From: Corynebacterium pacaense
Lineage (GTDB): Bacteria; Actinomycetota; Actinomycetes; Mycobacteriales; Mycobacteriaceae
DNA: 64,000 nucleotides
NCBI RefSeq assembly: GCF_900169525.1
Contig: NZ_LT821239.1
Location: 1,448,062-1,512,061 of the forward strand
Direction of reading: 5' to 3'
Positions 7,796-15,945 of the stretch are shown here, piece after piece. The first letter of the stretch is position 1; each line of letters begins with the position of its first letter. The translations under genes and the position numbers were made by a program. The notes under the pieces were generated by a model that saw only the letters and a list, made by a program, of their open reading frames with translations, had not been told where the DNA came from and did not search any database.

Positions 7796-9394
7796 GTGTT
7801 TGAGTCACTGTCCGATCGGTTGAACAATGCCCTCAAGGGCCTTCGTGGCAAAGGCAAGCTCACCGAGGCAGACATCAATGCCACCACCCGTGAGATCCGG
7901 CTGGCCCTGTTGGAGGCCGACGTCTCCCTGGTTGTCGTGCGCGGATTCATCAAGCGCATCAAGGAACGTGCCGTTGGTTCGGAGGTCTCCCAGGCACTCA
8001 ATCCCGCTCAACAGGTAATCAAGATCGTCAACGAGGAGCTTGTCCAGATCCTCGGCGGGGAGACCCGAAGGCTCAATCTTGCCAAGAATCCGCCCACGGT
8101 GATCATGCTGGCGGGTCTCCAGGGCGCGGGTAAGACCACCCTGGCCGGAAAGCTCGCCAGGCACCTGGTCAAGCAGGGCCATACCCCCATGCTCGTCGCC
8201 TGCGACCTCCAGCGTCCCGGCGCCGTCCAGCAGCTGCAGATCGTCGGCGAGCGCGCGGGCGTACCCACCTTCGCACCCGATCCGGGCACCAGCATCGATT
8301 CCCTGGAGCATGAAATGGGCACCAGCCATGGCGATCCGGTCGCCGTGGCGAGGGCGGGAATCGAGGAGGCGAAACGGAGCAAACATGATGTGGTCATCGT
8401 CGATACCGCGGGTCGCCTCGGCATCGATGAGACGCTGATGACCCAGGCCCGCAACATCCGCGATGCCGTTGATCCCGACGAGGTCCTCTTCGTTATCGAT
8501 TCAATGATCGGTCAGGATGCCGTGGACACCGCCGAGGCGTTCCGCGACGGTGTCGATTTCACCGGCGTGGTGCTGACCAAGCTCGACGGTGATGCCCGCG
8601 GTGGTGCGGCCCTGTCGATCCGCGAGGTGACAGGCAAGCCGATCATGTTTGCCTCCACCGGTGAGAAACTCGAGGATTTCGATGTCTTCCACCCCGAGCG
8701 CATGGCCAGCCGCATCCTCGGCATGGGCGATGTGCTCTCCCTGATCGAGCAGGCCGAGGCCGTGATGGATCAGGACAAGGCCGAGGAGGCGGCGAAGAAG
8801 CTCGGCAGCGGCGAGCTCACGCTGGAGGACTTCCTCGACCAGATGCTCATGGTTCGGCGTATGGGGCCCATTGGCAACATCCTCAAGATGCTTCCCGGTG
8901 GTAAGCAGATGCAGGACATGGCCGATATGGTCGATGAAAAGCAGCTCGACCGCATCCAGGCGATCATCCGCGGGATGACCCCGGCGGAACGCGCGGATCC
9001 CAAGATTCTCAACGCCTCGCGTCGCAAGCGAATCGCGAACGGCTCCGGCGTTAAGGTCTCCGAAGTCAACCAGCTGGTTGAACGCTTCTACGAGGCCAGG
9101 AAGATGATGGGCAAGATGGCCGGCCAGTTCGGCATGGGCGGGATGAACCGCAGCGCCACCAAGAAGCAGGCGAAGGGCCGCAAGGGCAAGAACGGCAAGC
9201 GCAAGCCCGCCAAGAAGGGGCCGACCCAGCCGAGGATGCCCATGGGTGGAATGCCCGGTATACCCGATATGGCGGAGCTGCAGAAGCAGCTCGGTGGCGG
9301 GGCGGTCCCCGGCGCCAAGGGCATGCCGAAGCTGCCAAAGGGCATGGAGGGCATCGACCTGAACAACCTGGATTTCGGACAGGGCAAGAAGTAG
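7796..9394 (+). CDS. ffh: Signal recognition particle protein Ffh
   Basis: Ffh binds signal peptides on ribosomes together with the SRP RNA and docks with FtsY, encoded at the start of the window. This 532-residue protein has an N domain and a G domain with GLQGAGKTTLAGKLA near residue 107, DTAGRLGID near 202 and TKLDGDARGG near 261. A Met-rich M domain covers roughly 330-440. The C-terminal tail has a Lys/Gly-rich block (AKGRKGKNGKRKPAKKG) and then Gly/Met/Pro-rich sequence; such tails are common in actinobacteria. The GTG start is preceded by GGGAG at suitable spacing. The SRP RNA gene is not in the window. Confidence 0.96.
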   Translation: MFESLSDRLNNALKGLRGKGKLTEADINATTREIRLALLEADVSLVVVRGFIKRIKERAVGSEVSQALNPAQQVIKIVNEELVQILGGETRRLNLAKNPPTVIMLAGLQGAGKTTLAGKLARHLVKQGHTPMLVACDLQRPGAVQQLQIVGERAGVPTFAPDPGTSIDSLEHEMGTSHGDPVAVARAGIEEAKRSKHDVVIVDTAGRLGIDETLMTQARNIRDAVDPDEVLFVIDSMIGQDAVDTAEAFRDGVDFTGVVLTKLDGDARGGAALSIREVTGKPIMFASTGEKLEDFDVFHPERMASRILGMGDVLSLIEQAEAVMDQDKAEEAAKKLGSGELTLEDFLDQMLMVRRMGPIGNILKMLPGGKQMQDMADMVDEKQLDRIQAIIRGMTPAERADPKILNASRRKRIANGSGVKVSEVNQLVERFYEARKMMGKMAGQFGMGGMNRSATKKQAKGRKGKNGKRKPAKKGPTQPRMPMGGMPGIPDMAELQKQLGGGAVPGAKGMPKLPKGMEGIDLNNLDFGQGKK

Positions 9395-9480
9395 GACTCC
9401 GGGGTACGCTCAGGATGCATTGAGTTATCACGGGTGCGTTCTTCCGGGCGCCCGTGCCTGCGTTCCGGAGGTGATGCTGG

Positions 9481-10338
9481 GTGACGGCTATTTTGCGTGT
9501 CAGGGATCTGGTGAAGAGCTACGGTTCGCTCACCGCGGTGGACGGGCTGTCCTTCGACGTGTGGGGCGGGATGATCTTTGCCTTCCTCGGATCCAACGGA
9601 GCCGGGAAGACCACCACGATCTCCTGTCTCACCGGGATCATCTCCGCGGATTCCGGGACGGTTGAGATCGCGGGCCCGGCGTCGCAGATCGGTGTGGTGT
9701 TTCAGCAGTCTGTCCTTGATCCGCTCCTGACGGCGCGGGAGAACCTTCAGACAAGAGCTGGACTCTACCCGGGGGTGGCCCCGGGCCGAATCGAGGAGGT
9801 CATTGAGAGCATCGGGATCGGTGAATTCGCCGACCGCCGCTACGGGGTGCTCTCGGGCGGGGAGAAGCGTCGAACCGATATCGCCAGGGCGTTGCTTCCC
9901 GATCCCGCGGTCCTCTTTCTCGACGAACCCACCGCGGGCCTTGACCCCCGCTCGCGCCACCAGGTCTGGGACAGTATCAACGCACTGCGCACGGAGACCG
10001 GACTGACCGTCTTTCTCACCACGCACTACATGGAGGAGACCGAGATTGCGGATCAGGTCCTGATCATCGACCGCGGGCGCAAGGTTGCGGAGGGGACACC
10101 CCTTGAGCTTCGTGGCCGCTACACGCGGACCCAGCTGACCATGCGCGTTGCGGACGCGGCGAGCACAGCCACGGGTCTTCCTGGAGCGCGGGCCGACGGG
10201 GATCTGGTTCACCTCGAGGTTGCCAGCGGTCTGGAGGCGGCCCGAATCGCCACCGCTGTCGAGGGGGTCCTGGATGTCGAGATCCGGCACGGATCCATGG
10301 ATGAGGTCTTTCTCGCGGTAACCGGAGGTCGAGCGTGA
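9481..10338 (+). CDS. ABC transporter ATP-binding protein (ABC-2 / DrrA-like exporter)
   Basis: This 285-residue ATPase shows Walker A GSNGAGKTTT near residue 38, signature LSGGEKRRTDIARAL near 122, Walker B VLFLDEPTAGLD near 142 and the switch His in LTTHYMEE. A C-terminal extension of about 80 residues is typical of DrrA-type subunits. The GTG start follows a GGAGG. It overlaps the permease gene by 4 nt (GTGA), so the two are co-translated and form an exporter. The substrate cannot be told; relatives export drugs or lipids. Confidence 0.92.
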   Translation: MTAILRVRDLVKSYGSLTAVDGLSFDVWGGMIFAFLGSNGAGKTTTISCLTGIISADSGTVEIAGPASQIGVVFQQSVLDPLLTARENLQTRAGLYPGVAPGRIEEVIESIGIGEFADRRYGVLSGGEKRRTDIARALLPDPAVLFLDEPTAGLDPRSRHQVWDSINALRTETGLTVFLTTHYMEETEIADQVLIIDRGRKVAEGTPLELRGRYTRTQLTMRVADAASTATGLPGARADGDLVHLEVASGLEAARIATAVEGVLDVEIRHGSMDEVFLAVTGGRA

Positions 10339-11204
10339 TCCGGACATTGGTGCACAGGCATCTGATCTGCTTCTTCCGGGACCGCTTCGCAGTGTTCTTC
10401 TCCATCCTCGGGGCCCTGATCCTGCTCGGTCTGTACGTTCTGTTCCTGGGAAAGATGCAGATAGACGCTCTTTCCGTGCAACTTCCCACGGAATCGAGAC
10501 CGGCCGTGGAGAGCTTCATCCTGAACTGGGTCTTTTCCGGGATCATCATCAGCTCATCGATCACGGTTCCGCTGTCGGCCCTGGGGATTCTGGTGGAGGA
10601 TCGGATGCAGGGACGGATCAAGGACTTCCTGGTCTCCCCGGTCTCGCGGACCCAACTGACCATCTCCTACCTCGTGGCGTCGGTGATCATCACCATGGTC
10701 ATCCTCCTTCTCGAGGTGGCGGTGGGCAGCGCGGGCCTGGCGATTTCGGGCCACCGCCTGCCATCTCTGGGGGGCTACCTCCGGCTCGGTGTGGTCCTCG
10801 TCCTTCTCACCGCCGTGTTCTCCGCGATCGGGGCGTTCATGATCACCCTCGTCAGCACCCAGGGCGGAATGTCTGCACTGTCGAGCCTGGTGGGTACCCT
10901 CGCCGGTTTTCTCGCCGGCGCCTACATTCCACCCATCGCACTGCCGACGATGGTGGTCTCCGTGATGAATCTGTTTCCATTCGCCCCTGCGGCGATGCTG
11001 TTGCGGCAGTCGCTGGTCGCTCCCTCACTTGCGGAGATCGGATTCCCCGAGGACGCGCTCCGGGAGATCAGCGTGGGATACGGGCTCAGCGCCGTGTCCT
11101 TCGGTCTGGAGGTCACCCCGGCCCTAGCCGTGGGGATCGTCGCGGGGTGGGGCCTGGTTTTAGGTGGGATCGCGCTGTTGAGGATGCGTTCGGTGGTTCG
11201 TTAG
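10335..11204 (+). CDS. ABC-2 type transporter permease
   Basis: This 289-residue membrane protein has about six predicted spans. A long extracytoplasmic loop follows the first span, and a conserved region around residues 80-115 contains the EDRMQGRIKDFLVSPVSR motif typical of ABC-2 permeases. It is translationally coupled to the ATPase immediately upstream. Its stop codon overlaps the stop of the convergent ankyrin gene by 4 nt. The cargo is unknown. Confidence 0.9.
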   Translation: MIRTLVHRHLICFFRDRFAVFFSILGALILLGLYVLFLGKMQIDALSVQLPTESRPAVESFILNWVFSGIIISSSITVPLSALGILVEDRMQGRIKDFLVSPVSRTQLTISYLVASVIITMVILLLEVAVGSAGLAISGHRLPSLGGYLRLGVVLVLLTAVFSAIGAFMITLVSTQGGMSALSSLVGTLAGFLAGAYIPPIALPTMVVSVMNLFPFAPAAMLLRQSLVAPSLAEIGFPEDALREISVGYGLSAVSFGLEVTPALAVGIVAGWGLVLGGIALLRMRSVVR

Positions 11205-11782
11205 AGCATGTCATCGGGGCTGACGCCGGAGCTGTCCCGTCTATGGCAGTCCGCTCCCGCGCGGAGCAGGATCTCCACGGCCGCGGAATCGGGGAGATTG
11301 TGCGCGCAGGCGTACCACAGCGGGGTGCGGTCGCGGTCATCCGGCGCATCGAGGTTCGCCCCGGCGTCGATGAGTATCTCGATGATGCCGTCATCACCCT
11401 CGATCGCCGCGTAGTGCAGGGCGGTCAGTCCCGTGGGATCGGTAATCGCGGAGTCCGCTCCCATGTCCAGCAGGCGGGCGACGAACAGGAGGTTACCCGC
11501 CTCGGCTGCGCGCATCAGGACCGTACGGTCCTCCTCATCGCGAGCGTCGGGGCCGGCGAAGGCCAGCAGGCTGTCCAATTGGGCGAGGTCACCGGTCAGG
11601 AGGAGATCCCGGTAGCGTCCACCGTCGATGTAGTTGATCAGATTCCGGTCGTTGTTGCCGGGGGCAGTCGGAAGCACACCGCCCAATCTACTGCCGTTTC
11701 CGGTCCCGATCAATCGTCGTGGCTGCGGGGTGGGCGTCGTCAAGCGGTCCTGTGCACCGAGATTTCTGTTTTCTCCGTCCAC
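11201..11782 (-). CDS. Ankyrin-repeat protein
   Basis: The protein (up to 193 aa) contains about four ankyrin repeats of roughly 33 residues. Examples are TVLMRAAEAGNLLFVARLLDMGAD, shown here by its core TVLMRAAEAGN, then LTALHYAAIEGDD and TPLWYACAHNL, each followed by a GA(N/D) turn. No signal peptide or membrane segment is present, so it is probably a cytoplasmic protein-binding module. The GTG start at 11782 is the longest option. A shorter start near the NYIDGGRYRDLLL segment is possible because the first 45 residues look disordered. It converges on the ABC permease gene. Partner unknown. Confidence 0.75.
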   Translation of the reverse strand: MDGENRNLGAQDRLTTPTPQPRRLIGTGNGSRLGGVLPTAPGNNDRNLINYIDGGRYRDLLLTGDLAQLDSLLAFAGPDARDEEDRTVLMRAAEAGNLLFVARLLDMGADSAITDPTGLTALHYAAIEGDDGIIEILIDAGANLDAPDDRDRTPLWYACAHNLPDSAAVEILLRAGADCHRRDSSGVSPDDML

Positions 11783-11964
11783 GGGCTAGAATTGACAGGG
11801 TTGTCTGCGCCCAATGTGGCGCGAAGGCACAAGACTTTCCTGCGTAACACCGCCAGCGACCACGGTCGCCCGGTACGTCACGCGCAGGTTAAAACAAGGG
11901 TTGAACCGGTCCACCAGCAAGAGGTGGGTGTCTGTACTGCCCAGTGACCACGTGAGGAAAACAC

Positions 11965-12480
11965 ATGGCTGTCAAGATTAAGCTCCAGCGTCTCGGAAAG
12001 ATCCGTACTCCGCATTACCGTGTCGTCATCGCCGATGCACGCACCAAGCGCGACGGTAAGGTCATCGAGAACATCGGCATCTACGAGCCGAAGCGCGACC
12101 CGTCCATCATCAAGATCGACTCCGAGCGGGCACAGTACTGGCTCTCCGTCGGCGCCCAGCCGACCGAGGCCGTTGCCGCTCTGCTCAAGGTGACCGGTGA
12201 TTGGCAGAAGTACAAGGGCATCGACGGTGCCGAGGGCACCCTGAAGGTGGCCGAGGAGAAGCCGTCCAAGCTTGAACTGTTCAACCAGGCACTGGCGGAG
12301 GCCAACAACGGCCCCACCGTCGAGGCCATCACCGAAAAGAAGAAGAAGGCCCGCGAGGATAAGGAAGCCAAGGAGGCCGCCGAGAAGGCTGCCGCCGACA
12401 AGGCCGCCGCCGACAAGGCCGCCGCCGCAGAGGCCGAGGCTGAGGCACCCGCTGAGGAAGCTGTCGCCGAAGAGGCATAG
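11965..12480 (+). CDS. rpsP: 30S ribosomal protein S16
   Basis: The first 80 or so residues are canonical S16 (start [20 protein letters not shown]). The total is 171 residues, about twice the usual bacterial length. The extra C-terminal half contains [18 protein letters not shown] and then Ala/Glu-rich repeats such as [11 protein letters not shown]. Such tails occur in actinobacterial S16. The ribosome binding site is GTGAGGAAAACAC before the ATG. Candidate promoter elements in the 180-nt upstream gap are TAGAAT (11786-11791) and TTGACA (11792-11797). A terminator follows at 12500-12535. Confidence 0.97.
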   Translation: MAVKIKLQRLGKIRTPHYRVVIADARTKRDGKVIENIGIYEPKRDPSIIKIDSERAQYWLSVGAQPTEAVAALLKVTGDWQKYKGIDGAEGTLKVAEEKPSKLELFNQALAEANNGPTVEAITEKKKKAREDKEAKEAAEKAAADKAAADKAAAAEAEAEAPAEEAVAEEA

Positions 12481-12499
12481 GTCCCGGCACTGCGAATCG

Positions 12500-12535
12500 C
12501 TCCGTCACCATCTCCATCGTGGTGGCGGAGTTTTT
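12500..12535 (+). terminator. Rho-independent terminator of rpsP
   Basis: CTCCGTCACCA (12500-12510) pairs with TGGTGGCGGAG (12520-12530) with one G-T pair, a 9-nt loop and TTTTT directly after. Its 3' edge touches the stop codon of the convergent cupin gene. Confidence 0.85.
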
Positions 12536-12880
12536 CTATACCCGCTCAGCGGTGAGCAAGATCAGCAGCATGACCGCATCGTGCCCAGCTGTGGCGGGGA
12601 GGTCTACACGGTGTGTGACGCCACGGTCCAGATGCACGACCGTGCCTCGGCCGAGGGTGACGGTTTCCCCCCCACTGCTGAAGGACTGGGTGCCGCTTAT
12701 CGCACTGACCACGATCGGATGCGCGGCGTGGTGATCCCGAAGCGATTGTCCCGGACGGAAGGTGAACACGATGAGGTTCGCACCATCGACCCGGAGCGGA
12801 CTTTGTGCCGCAGGTCCCGTTCCGCCCGGTGCGGGGGTCGCGGCGAGGATATCCACAAGGGAGATGCAGGGGGAGGTCAT
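12536..12880 (-). CDS. Small cupin-fold protein (cupin A)
   Basis: This is a 114-residue single-domain protein with cupin-like sequence: TFRPGQSLRDHHAAHPIVV, then SGTQSFSSGGETVTLGRG and VHLDRGVTHRVDL. The His residues in DHHAAH and GVTH could form a metal site, but the order is not the classic cupin motif. Its start overlaps the stop of the next cupin in an ATGA, so translation is coupled; no separate ribosome binding site is visible. It resembles cupin B closely enough to be a tandem duplicate. A sensor or small-molecule-binding role is possible but not shown. Confidence 0.7.
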   Translation of the reverse strand: MTSPCISLVDILAATPAPGGTGPAAQSPLRVDGANLIVFTFRPGQSLRDHHAAHPIVVSAISGTQSFSSGGETVTLGRGTVVHLDRGVTHRVDLPATAGHDAVMLLILLTAERV

Positions 12881-13233
12881 GAGGGGGTGCGCCTATCGTG
12901 TTTCAGATGGGTGAGCAGGATGACGGCGGTTTCCGTTGAGGGCTCCGGGCAGGAGAGATGGTGGGTGATTCCGGCGTCAAGGTGGAGGATGGAACCGGCC
13001 GTGAGTCTGATCGAGTGCCCCTCGACGAGAAAGCCGATGCAGCCGCTGAGGCAGTGCACGATGATGGGGTGTCCGACGTGGTGATCACCGAGAACTTGAC
13101 CGGGGCTGAAGGTGAAGCAGATGATGTCGATGTCCGCGGTCCTGAGAACCCGGCGGGTCGCAGGTAGTCTCCGGTGCGCATCGGCGGGCGGGGTCTCGTT
13201 CTGCAATTGGATCAGCCTCACACCTTGGATCAT
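12877..13233 (-). CDS. Small cupin-fold protein (cupin B)
   Basis: This 118-residue protein shares the pattern of cupin A: TFSPGQVLGDHHVGHPIIV, LSGCIGFLVEGHSIRLTAG and LHLDAGITHHL. I chose ATG 13233 because GGGAGGAT precedes it and because the longer frame runs into the upstream gene. The start overlaps the stop of the methyltransferase-like gene (ATGA), and its own stop overlaps the start of cupin A. The three genes thus form a tightly coupled operon read toward rpsP. Function unknown. Confidence 0.7.
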   Translation of the reverse strand: MIQGVRLIQLQNETPPADAHRRLPATRRVLRTADIDIICFTFSPGQVLGDHHVGHPIIVHCLSGCIGFLVEGHSIRLTAGSILHLDAGITHHLSCPEPSTETAVILLTHLKHDRRTPS

Positions 13234-13682
13234 GCAATCCTCCCGAAGATGATCCCGACCCCTCCGAGGTTGTCCCGGTGGGCAAGGAATGTCGAGGGCA
13301 TATTCAGTACCCGCGCCCGCAGCTCCGGTCGGTGCAGGAGGTTGAACAGCACTTTCGCGGTGCGCGATAGACCCTCGTCCCTGAAATTGTGCTTCGGTGT
13401 GGGCAGCGCCATGTCCGCACGGTGCAGCCTCACCGGTCCGAATCCCGCCCGAGCGGACAGGTCGATCCATTCGGGGAAGGCGACCGAGCGGGCGTTGACC
13501 CTTATGGCGCGGGCGTGGTCGGCCGCTGGGATCTCCCTGACCGTGACACCGGGGCCGGGTGTGAACTCGGCCACGGCCCGGCCGCTGACATCGAGGTCGG
13601 CCAGGAGGAATTCAAAGGTCTCCCGCTCGCCGGTTCGCTGCGCCGGCCGGTCCGACCCGGGGACGGTCACTCGTGGTCGCAT
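13230..13682 (-). CDS. Shrunken SAM-methyltransferase-like protein, possibly a decayed gene
   Basis: The 150-residue product begins with sequence like a class I methyltransferase entry: ADLDVSGRAVAEFTPGPGV, in which a motif-I Glu-x-Gly-Pro-Gly can be made out as EFTPGPG. It ends like the C-terminus of such enzymes: VLFNLLHRPELRARVLNM, then HRDNLGGVGIIFGR. The central Rossmann core between these parts is far shorter than in any methyltransferase (normally 240-280 aa). The start ATG 13682 has no ribosome binding site but has TAATGT 7 nt upstream, a leaderless arrangement. It is either a relic kept for coupling to the cupins or a repurposed fold. Confidence 0.5.
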   Translation of the reverse strand: MRPRVTVPGSDRPAQRTGERETFEFLLADLDVSGRAVAEFTPGPGVTVREIPAADHARAIRVNARSVAFPEWIDLSARAGFGPVRLHRADMALPTPKHNFRDEGLSRTAKVLFNLLHRPELRARVLNMPSTFLAHRDNLGGVGIIFGRIA

Positions 13683-13689
13683 GGGGGTG

Positions 13690-13695
13690 ACATTA
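13690..13695 (-). promoter_or_regulatory. Candidate -10 box of the methyltransferase-like/cupin operon
   Basis: On the minus strand TAATGT lies 7 nt before ATG 13682. The spacing implies transcription starting at or next to the start codon. Confidence 0.45.
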
Positions 13696-13758
13696 GTTGA
13701 ATTTGCGCGGATAAACCAGTGTTTAATGGGCTCCGGTGTCCGGGCGGATCCGGTGGCA

Positions 13759-13764
13759 TAGAAT
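13759..13764 (+). promoter_or_regulatory. Candidate leaderless -10 box of rimM
   Basis: TAGAAT, 8 nt before ATG 13773, supports that start over the in-frame ATG at 13719 and predicts a leaderless rimM mRNA. Confidence 0.55.
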
Positions 13765-13772
13765 CTGACCTC

Positions 13773-14288
13773 ATGAGTCACGAGGTGGAGCTGCAGATCG
13801 GCAGGGTTGTTAAATCCCACGGAATCAGGGGTGAGGTAGTGGTCGAGGTGACAACCGATGAACCCGGGATCCGGTTTGCGCCGGGTGGGGTACTCGAGGG
13901 CAGGCAGACCGGCAGGCTGCATTCCCTGACCATCGACGCCGCCCGTGCCCACCAGGGCAGGCTGCTGATCAAGTTCGCCGAGATCCCCGATCGTACGACC
14001 GCCGACTCCCTTCGCGGAACGAGGTTCTTCGCCCCGCCCCTGGAGTCGGAGGACGATGACGACGGATTCTATGACCACGAACTGGAGGGACTGCGGATCA
14101 TTCACGCGGGAAAGGACATCGGAGTGGTCGGCGGGGTCCTACACGGTCCCGCGGGGGAGACCCTCGAGGTCACCCTGGAGGGTGGTCGGGAGGTTCTCAT
14201 TCCCTTCGTCCACGCCATCGTCCCCGAAGTGGATCTCGAGGCGGGCACCGCGACCATCACCCCGCCTGAGGGGCTCCTCGAACTCTAG
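13773..14288 (+). CDS. rimM: 16S rRNA processing protein RimM
   Basis: RimM binds S19 and helps mature the head of the 30S subunit. The 171-residue protein has the N-terminal barrel (ELQIGRVVKSHGIRGEVVVE) and the C-terminal PRC domain (DHELEGLRII, then VLIPFVHAIVPEVDLEAG). The ATG at 13773 follows a TAGAAT box and has no ribosome binding site. It lies between rpsP and trmD, the usual rpsP-rimM-trmD order, here interrupted by the cupin cluster and a lipoprotein gene on the other strand. Confidence 0.95.
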   Translation: MSHEVELQIGRVVKSHGIRGEVVVEVTTDEPGIRFAPGGVLEGRQTGRLHSLTIDAARAHQGRLLIKFAEIPDRTTADSLRGTRFFAPPLESEDDDDGFYDHELEGLRIIHAGKDIGVVGGVLHGPAGETLEVTLEGGREVLIPFVHAIVPEVDLEAGTATITPPEGLLEL

Positions 14289-14304
14289 ACCCGACCGCCG
14301 GACA

Positions 14305-14928
14305 TCACAGCCGCACGGGCTGGACGGAGAGGAGCTCGCCCTCCGCGGTGCAGGCGCTGACCGAATCCAGGGGGAGATAAACCGATTCGGTTTGGCCCGG
14401 AGGGTAGACACGCAGGCCGTCGGCGGGGACGAGTCCGCAGTCATTGAAATTCTCCGCCCGGGTGATCCTGAGCGGGGAGTACGCCGTGGCTCCCGGCGCG
14501 AGTTCGATCTCCGAGGCCGGCACCCCCTCCCGGACGGCGGGTAGGCCAAGCTGGGTTCCATTGCCGGAACCGACGAGACTCACGCCGGGGAAACCATTGA
14601 GTGTGCACGGCTGCTGCGCGGTGTTGGTGAACCCGATGTCGAACAGCATGCTTCCGGCGGCGCCCTGTTGGCTGAGGATCCCTATATCCATCCCGCCGGT
14701 GGCGCAGGGCTGCGGTTCCCCTGATGCGGGGGTCGAGGTCACCGGGGTCGAGGTCACGGCGGTGGTGCTCGCGGTGGTTGAGCCGGCGAATTCGGAACCG
14801 GACGTGGCGGTGGCGGATGAGACCGTGGTGGTCACCACCGCGGGATCCGGCTCCGTCCCCGAGCACGCGGAGAGCAGCACAACCCCTGCGAAGCTCAGGA
14901 CAATCGAGGATCGGTATGTGGGCTTCAT
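14305..14928 (-). CDS. Secreted lipoprotein with DUF4232-like domain
   Basis: The 207-residue precursor has a lipoprotein signal peptide ending in the lipobox LLSAC (Cys at residue 22). A Thr/Ser/Val-rich linker of about 50 residues follows, then a domain with CTLNGFPGVSLVGSG and four Cys residues that could form two disulfides. This pattern matches the DUF4232 family of actinobacterial cell-envelope lipoproteins, whose role is unknown. GGAGG precedes the ATG. It sits between rimM and trmD in opposite orientation and is divergent from trmD. Confidence 0.8.
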   Translation of the reverse strand: MKPTYRSSIVLSFAGVVLLSACSGTEPDPAVVTTTVSSATATSGSEFAGSTTASTTAVTSTPVTSTPASGEPQPCATGGMDIGILSQQGAAGSMLFDIGFTNTAQQPCTLNGFPGVSLVGSGNGTQLGLPAVREGVPASEIELAPGATAYSPLRITRAENFNDCGLVPADGLRVYPPGQTESVYLPLDSVSACTAEGELLSVQPVRL

Positions 14929-14950
14929 GCCTCCACGCTAGGTCACTTGG

Positions 14951-14956
14951 TAGGTT
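14951..14956 (+). promoter_or_regulatory. Candidate leaderless -10 box of trmD
   Basis: TAGGTT lies 7 nt before the GTG at 14964. A TAGCGT on the opposite strand (14935-14940) may serve the divergent lipoprotein gene, so the two promoters would overlap. Confidence 0.45.
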
Positions 14957-15351
14957 TAATGCCGTGAGTTCCGCCGAAAACGCTGAAAAACGCCACCTCC
15001 GCATGGATGTTGTGACCATCTTCCCCGAGTACCTGGATCCTCTCCGCCACGCCCTCCTGGGCAAGGCGATCGAGGAGGGGATCCTCGAGGTCGGCGTCCA
15101 TGACCTGAGGCAATGGGCCAGTGGTGGACACAAGGCTGTTGACGACACGCCGTATGGTGGCGGGCCGGGAATGGTGATGAAACCCGAGGTCTGGGGTCCC
15201 GCCCTGGATGACCTCGCGGCGGGCAGGGTGGCGGCGCAGCCGCTGGATTCAGCGGTGCCGCACCTCAGGGCGGCGCGTCATGATGACCTTCTGGGCGTCG
15301 AAAAGCACTCCCCTGAGGCTACCCCCGGGAAGCCGCCCCTGCTCATCGTGC

Positions 15352-15450
15352 CCACCCCCGCCGGCTCGCCCTTCACCCAGGCCCGGCCGCAGGCGAACAC
15401 GATGTGCTCCTCATTCGACCACCCCCGCCGGCTCGCCCTTCACCCAGGCC
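15352..15450 (+). repeat. 32-nt direct repeat created by the trmD insertion
   Basis: The identical 32-nt copies are 15352-15383 and 15419-15450, offset by 67 nt. Between them lies the inverted copy of downstream trmD sequence described in the next entry. Confidence 0.95.
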
Positions 15451-15501
15451 GACGCGCGGGAGTGGTCGAATGAGGAGCACATCGTGTTCGCCTGCGGCCG
15501 G
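15383..15501. repeat. 40-nt perfect inverted repeat within trmD
   Basis: 15383-15422 is the exact reverse complement of 15462-15501, with 39 nt between. The right arm is genuine trmD coding sequence (it spans the codons for [12 protein letters not shown]). The left arm is the extra inverted copy. In RNA it would form a 40-bp hairpin. Confidence 0.95.
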
Positions 15502-15945
15502 TATGAGGGCATCGATCAGCGTGTGGTCGATGACGCCGCGAACCGCTACCGGGTGCGTGAGGTCTCCATCGGAGACTACGTGCTCATCGGAGGCGAGGTC
15601 GCGGTGCTGGTGATCGCTGAGGCGGTGGTGCGCCTGATTCCCGGGGTGCTGGGCAACCGCCGCTCCCACGAGGAGGACAGCTTCTCCGACGGGCTGCTCG
15701 AGGGCCCCAGCTACACCAAGCCGCGGGAGTGGCGCGGACTGAGTGTGCCCGACGTACTGCTCTCGGGCAACCATGCCAGGGTGGATCGCTGGCGGCGCGA
15801 CCAGGCGCTGCTGCGCACCAGGGACCGCCGACCGGAGCTTATCGACGCCACCGAACTCAGCAGCACCGACCGTGCGGTCCTCGGACGTGACTGAGGGCAT
15901 GGCGTATTGTTGGTCGGGAATCACGTCTCGGAAAGTGAAGGACAC

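Larger units (their letters stand above)
14964..15894 (+). pseudogene. trmD: tRNA (guanine-N1)-methyltransferase TrmD, split by a 67-nt inverted-copy insertion
   Basis: TrmD makes m1G37 in tRNAs and prevents frameshifting; it is essential in most bacteria. The frame from GTG 14964 runs MDVVTIFPEYLDPLRHALLG to TPAGSPFTQ, then hits 67 extra nucleotides and stops at 15471-15473. The rest of the protein continues in the +1 frame from about 15419, including [14 protein letters not shown] and [19 protein letters not shown], and ends at 15894. The trefoil-knot SAM site is in this second part, so the N-terminal fragment alone cannot work. Removing 67 nt (for example 15352-15418) restores a single 287-residue protein. 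The lesion may be real or an assembly error. A roughly 40-residue insertion after the [13 protein letters not shown] segment also lengthens the protein. Confidence 0.9.
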
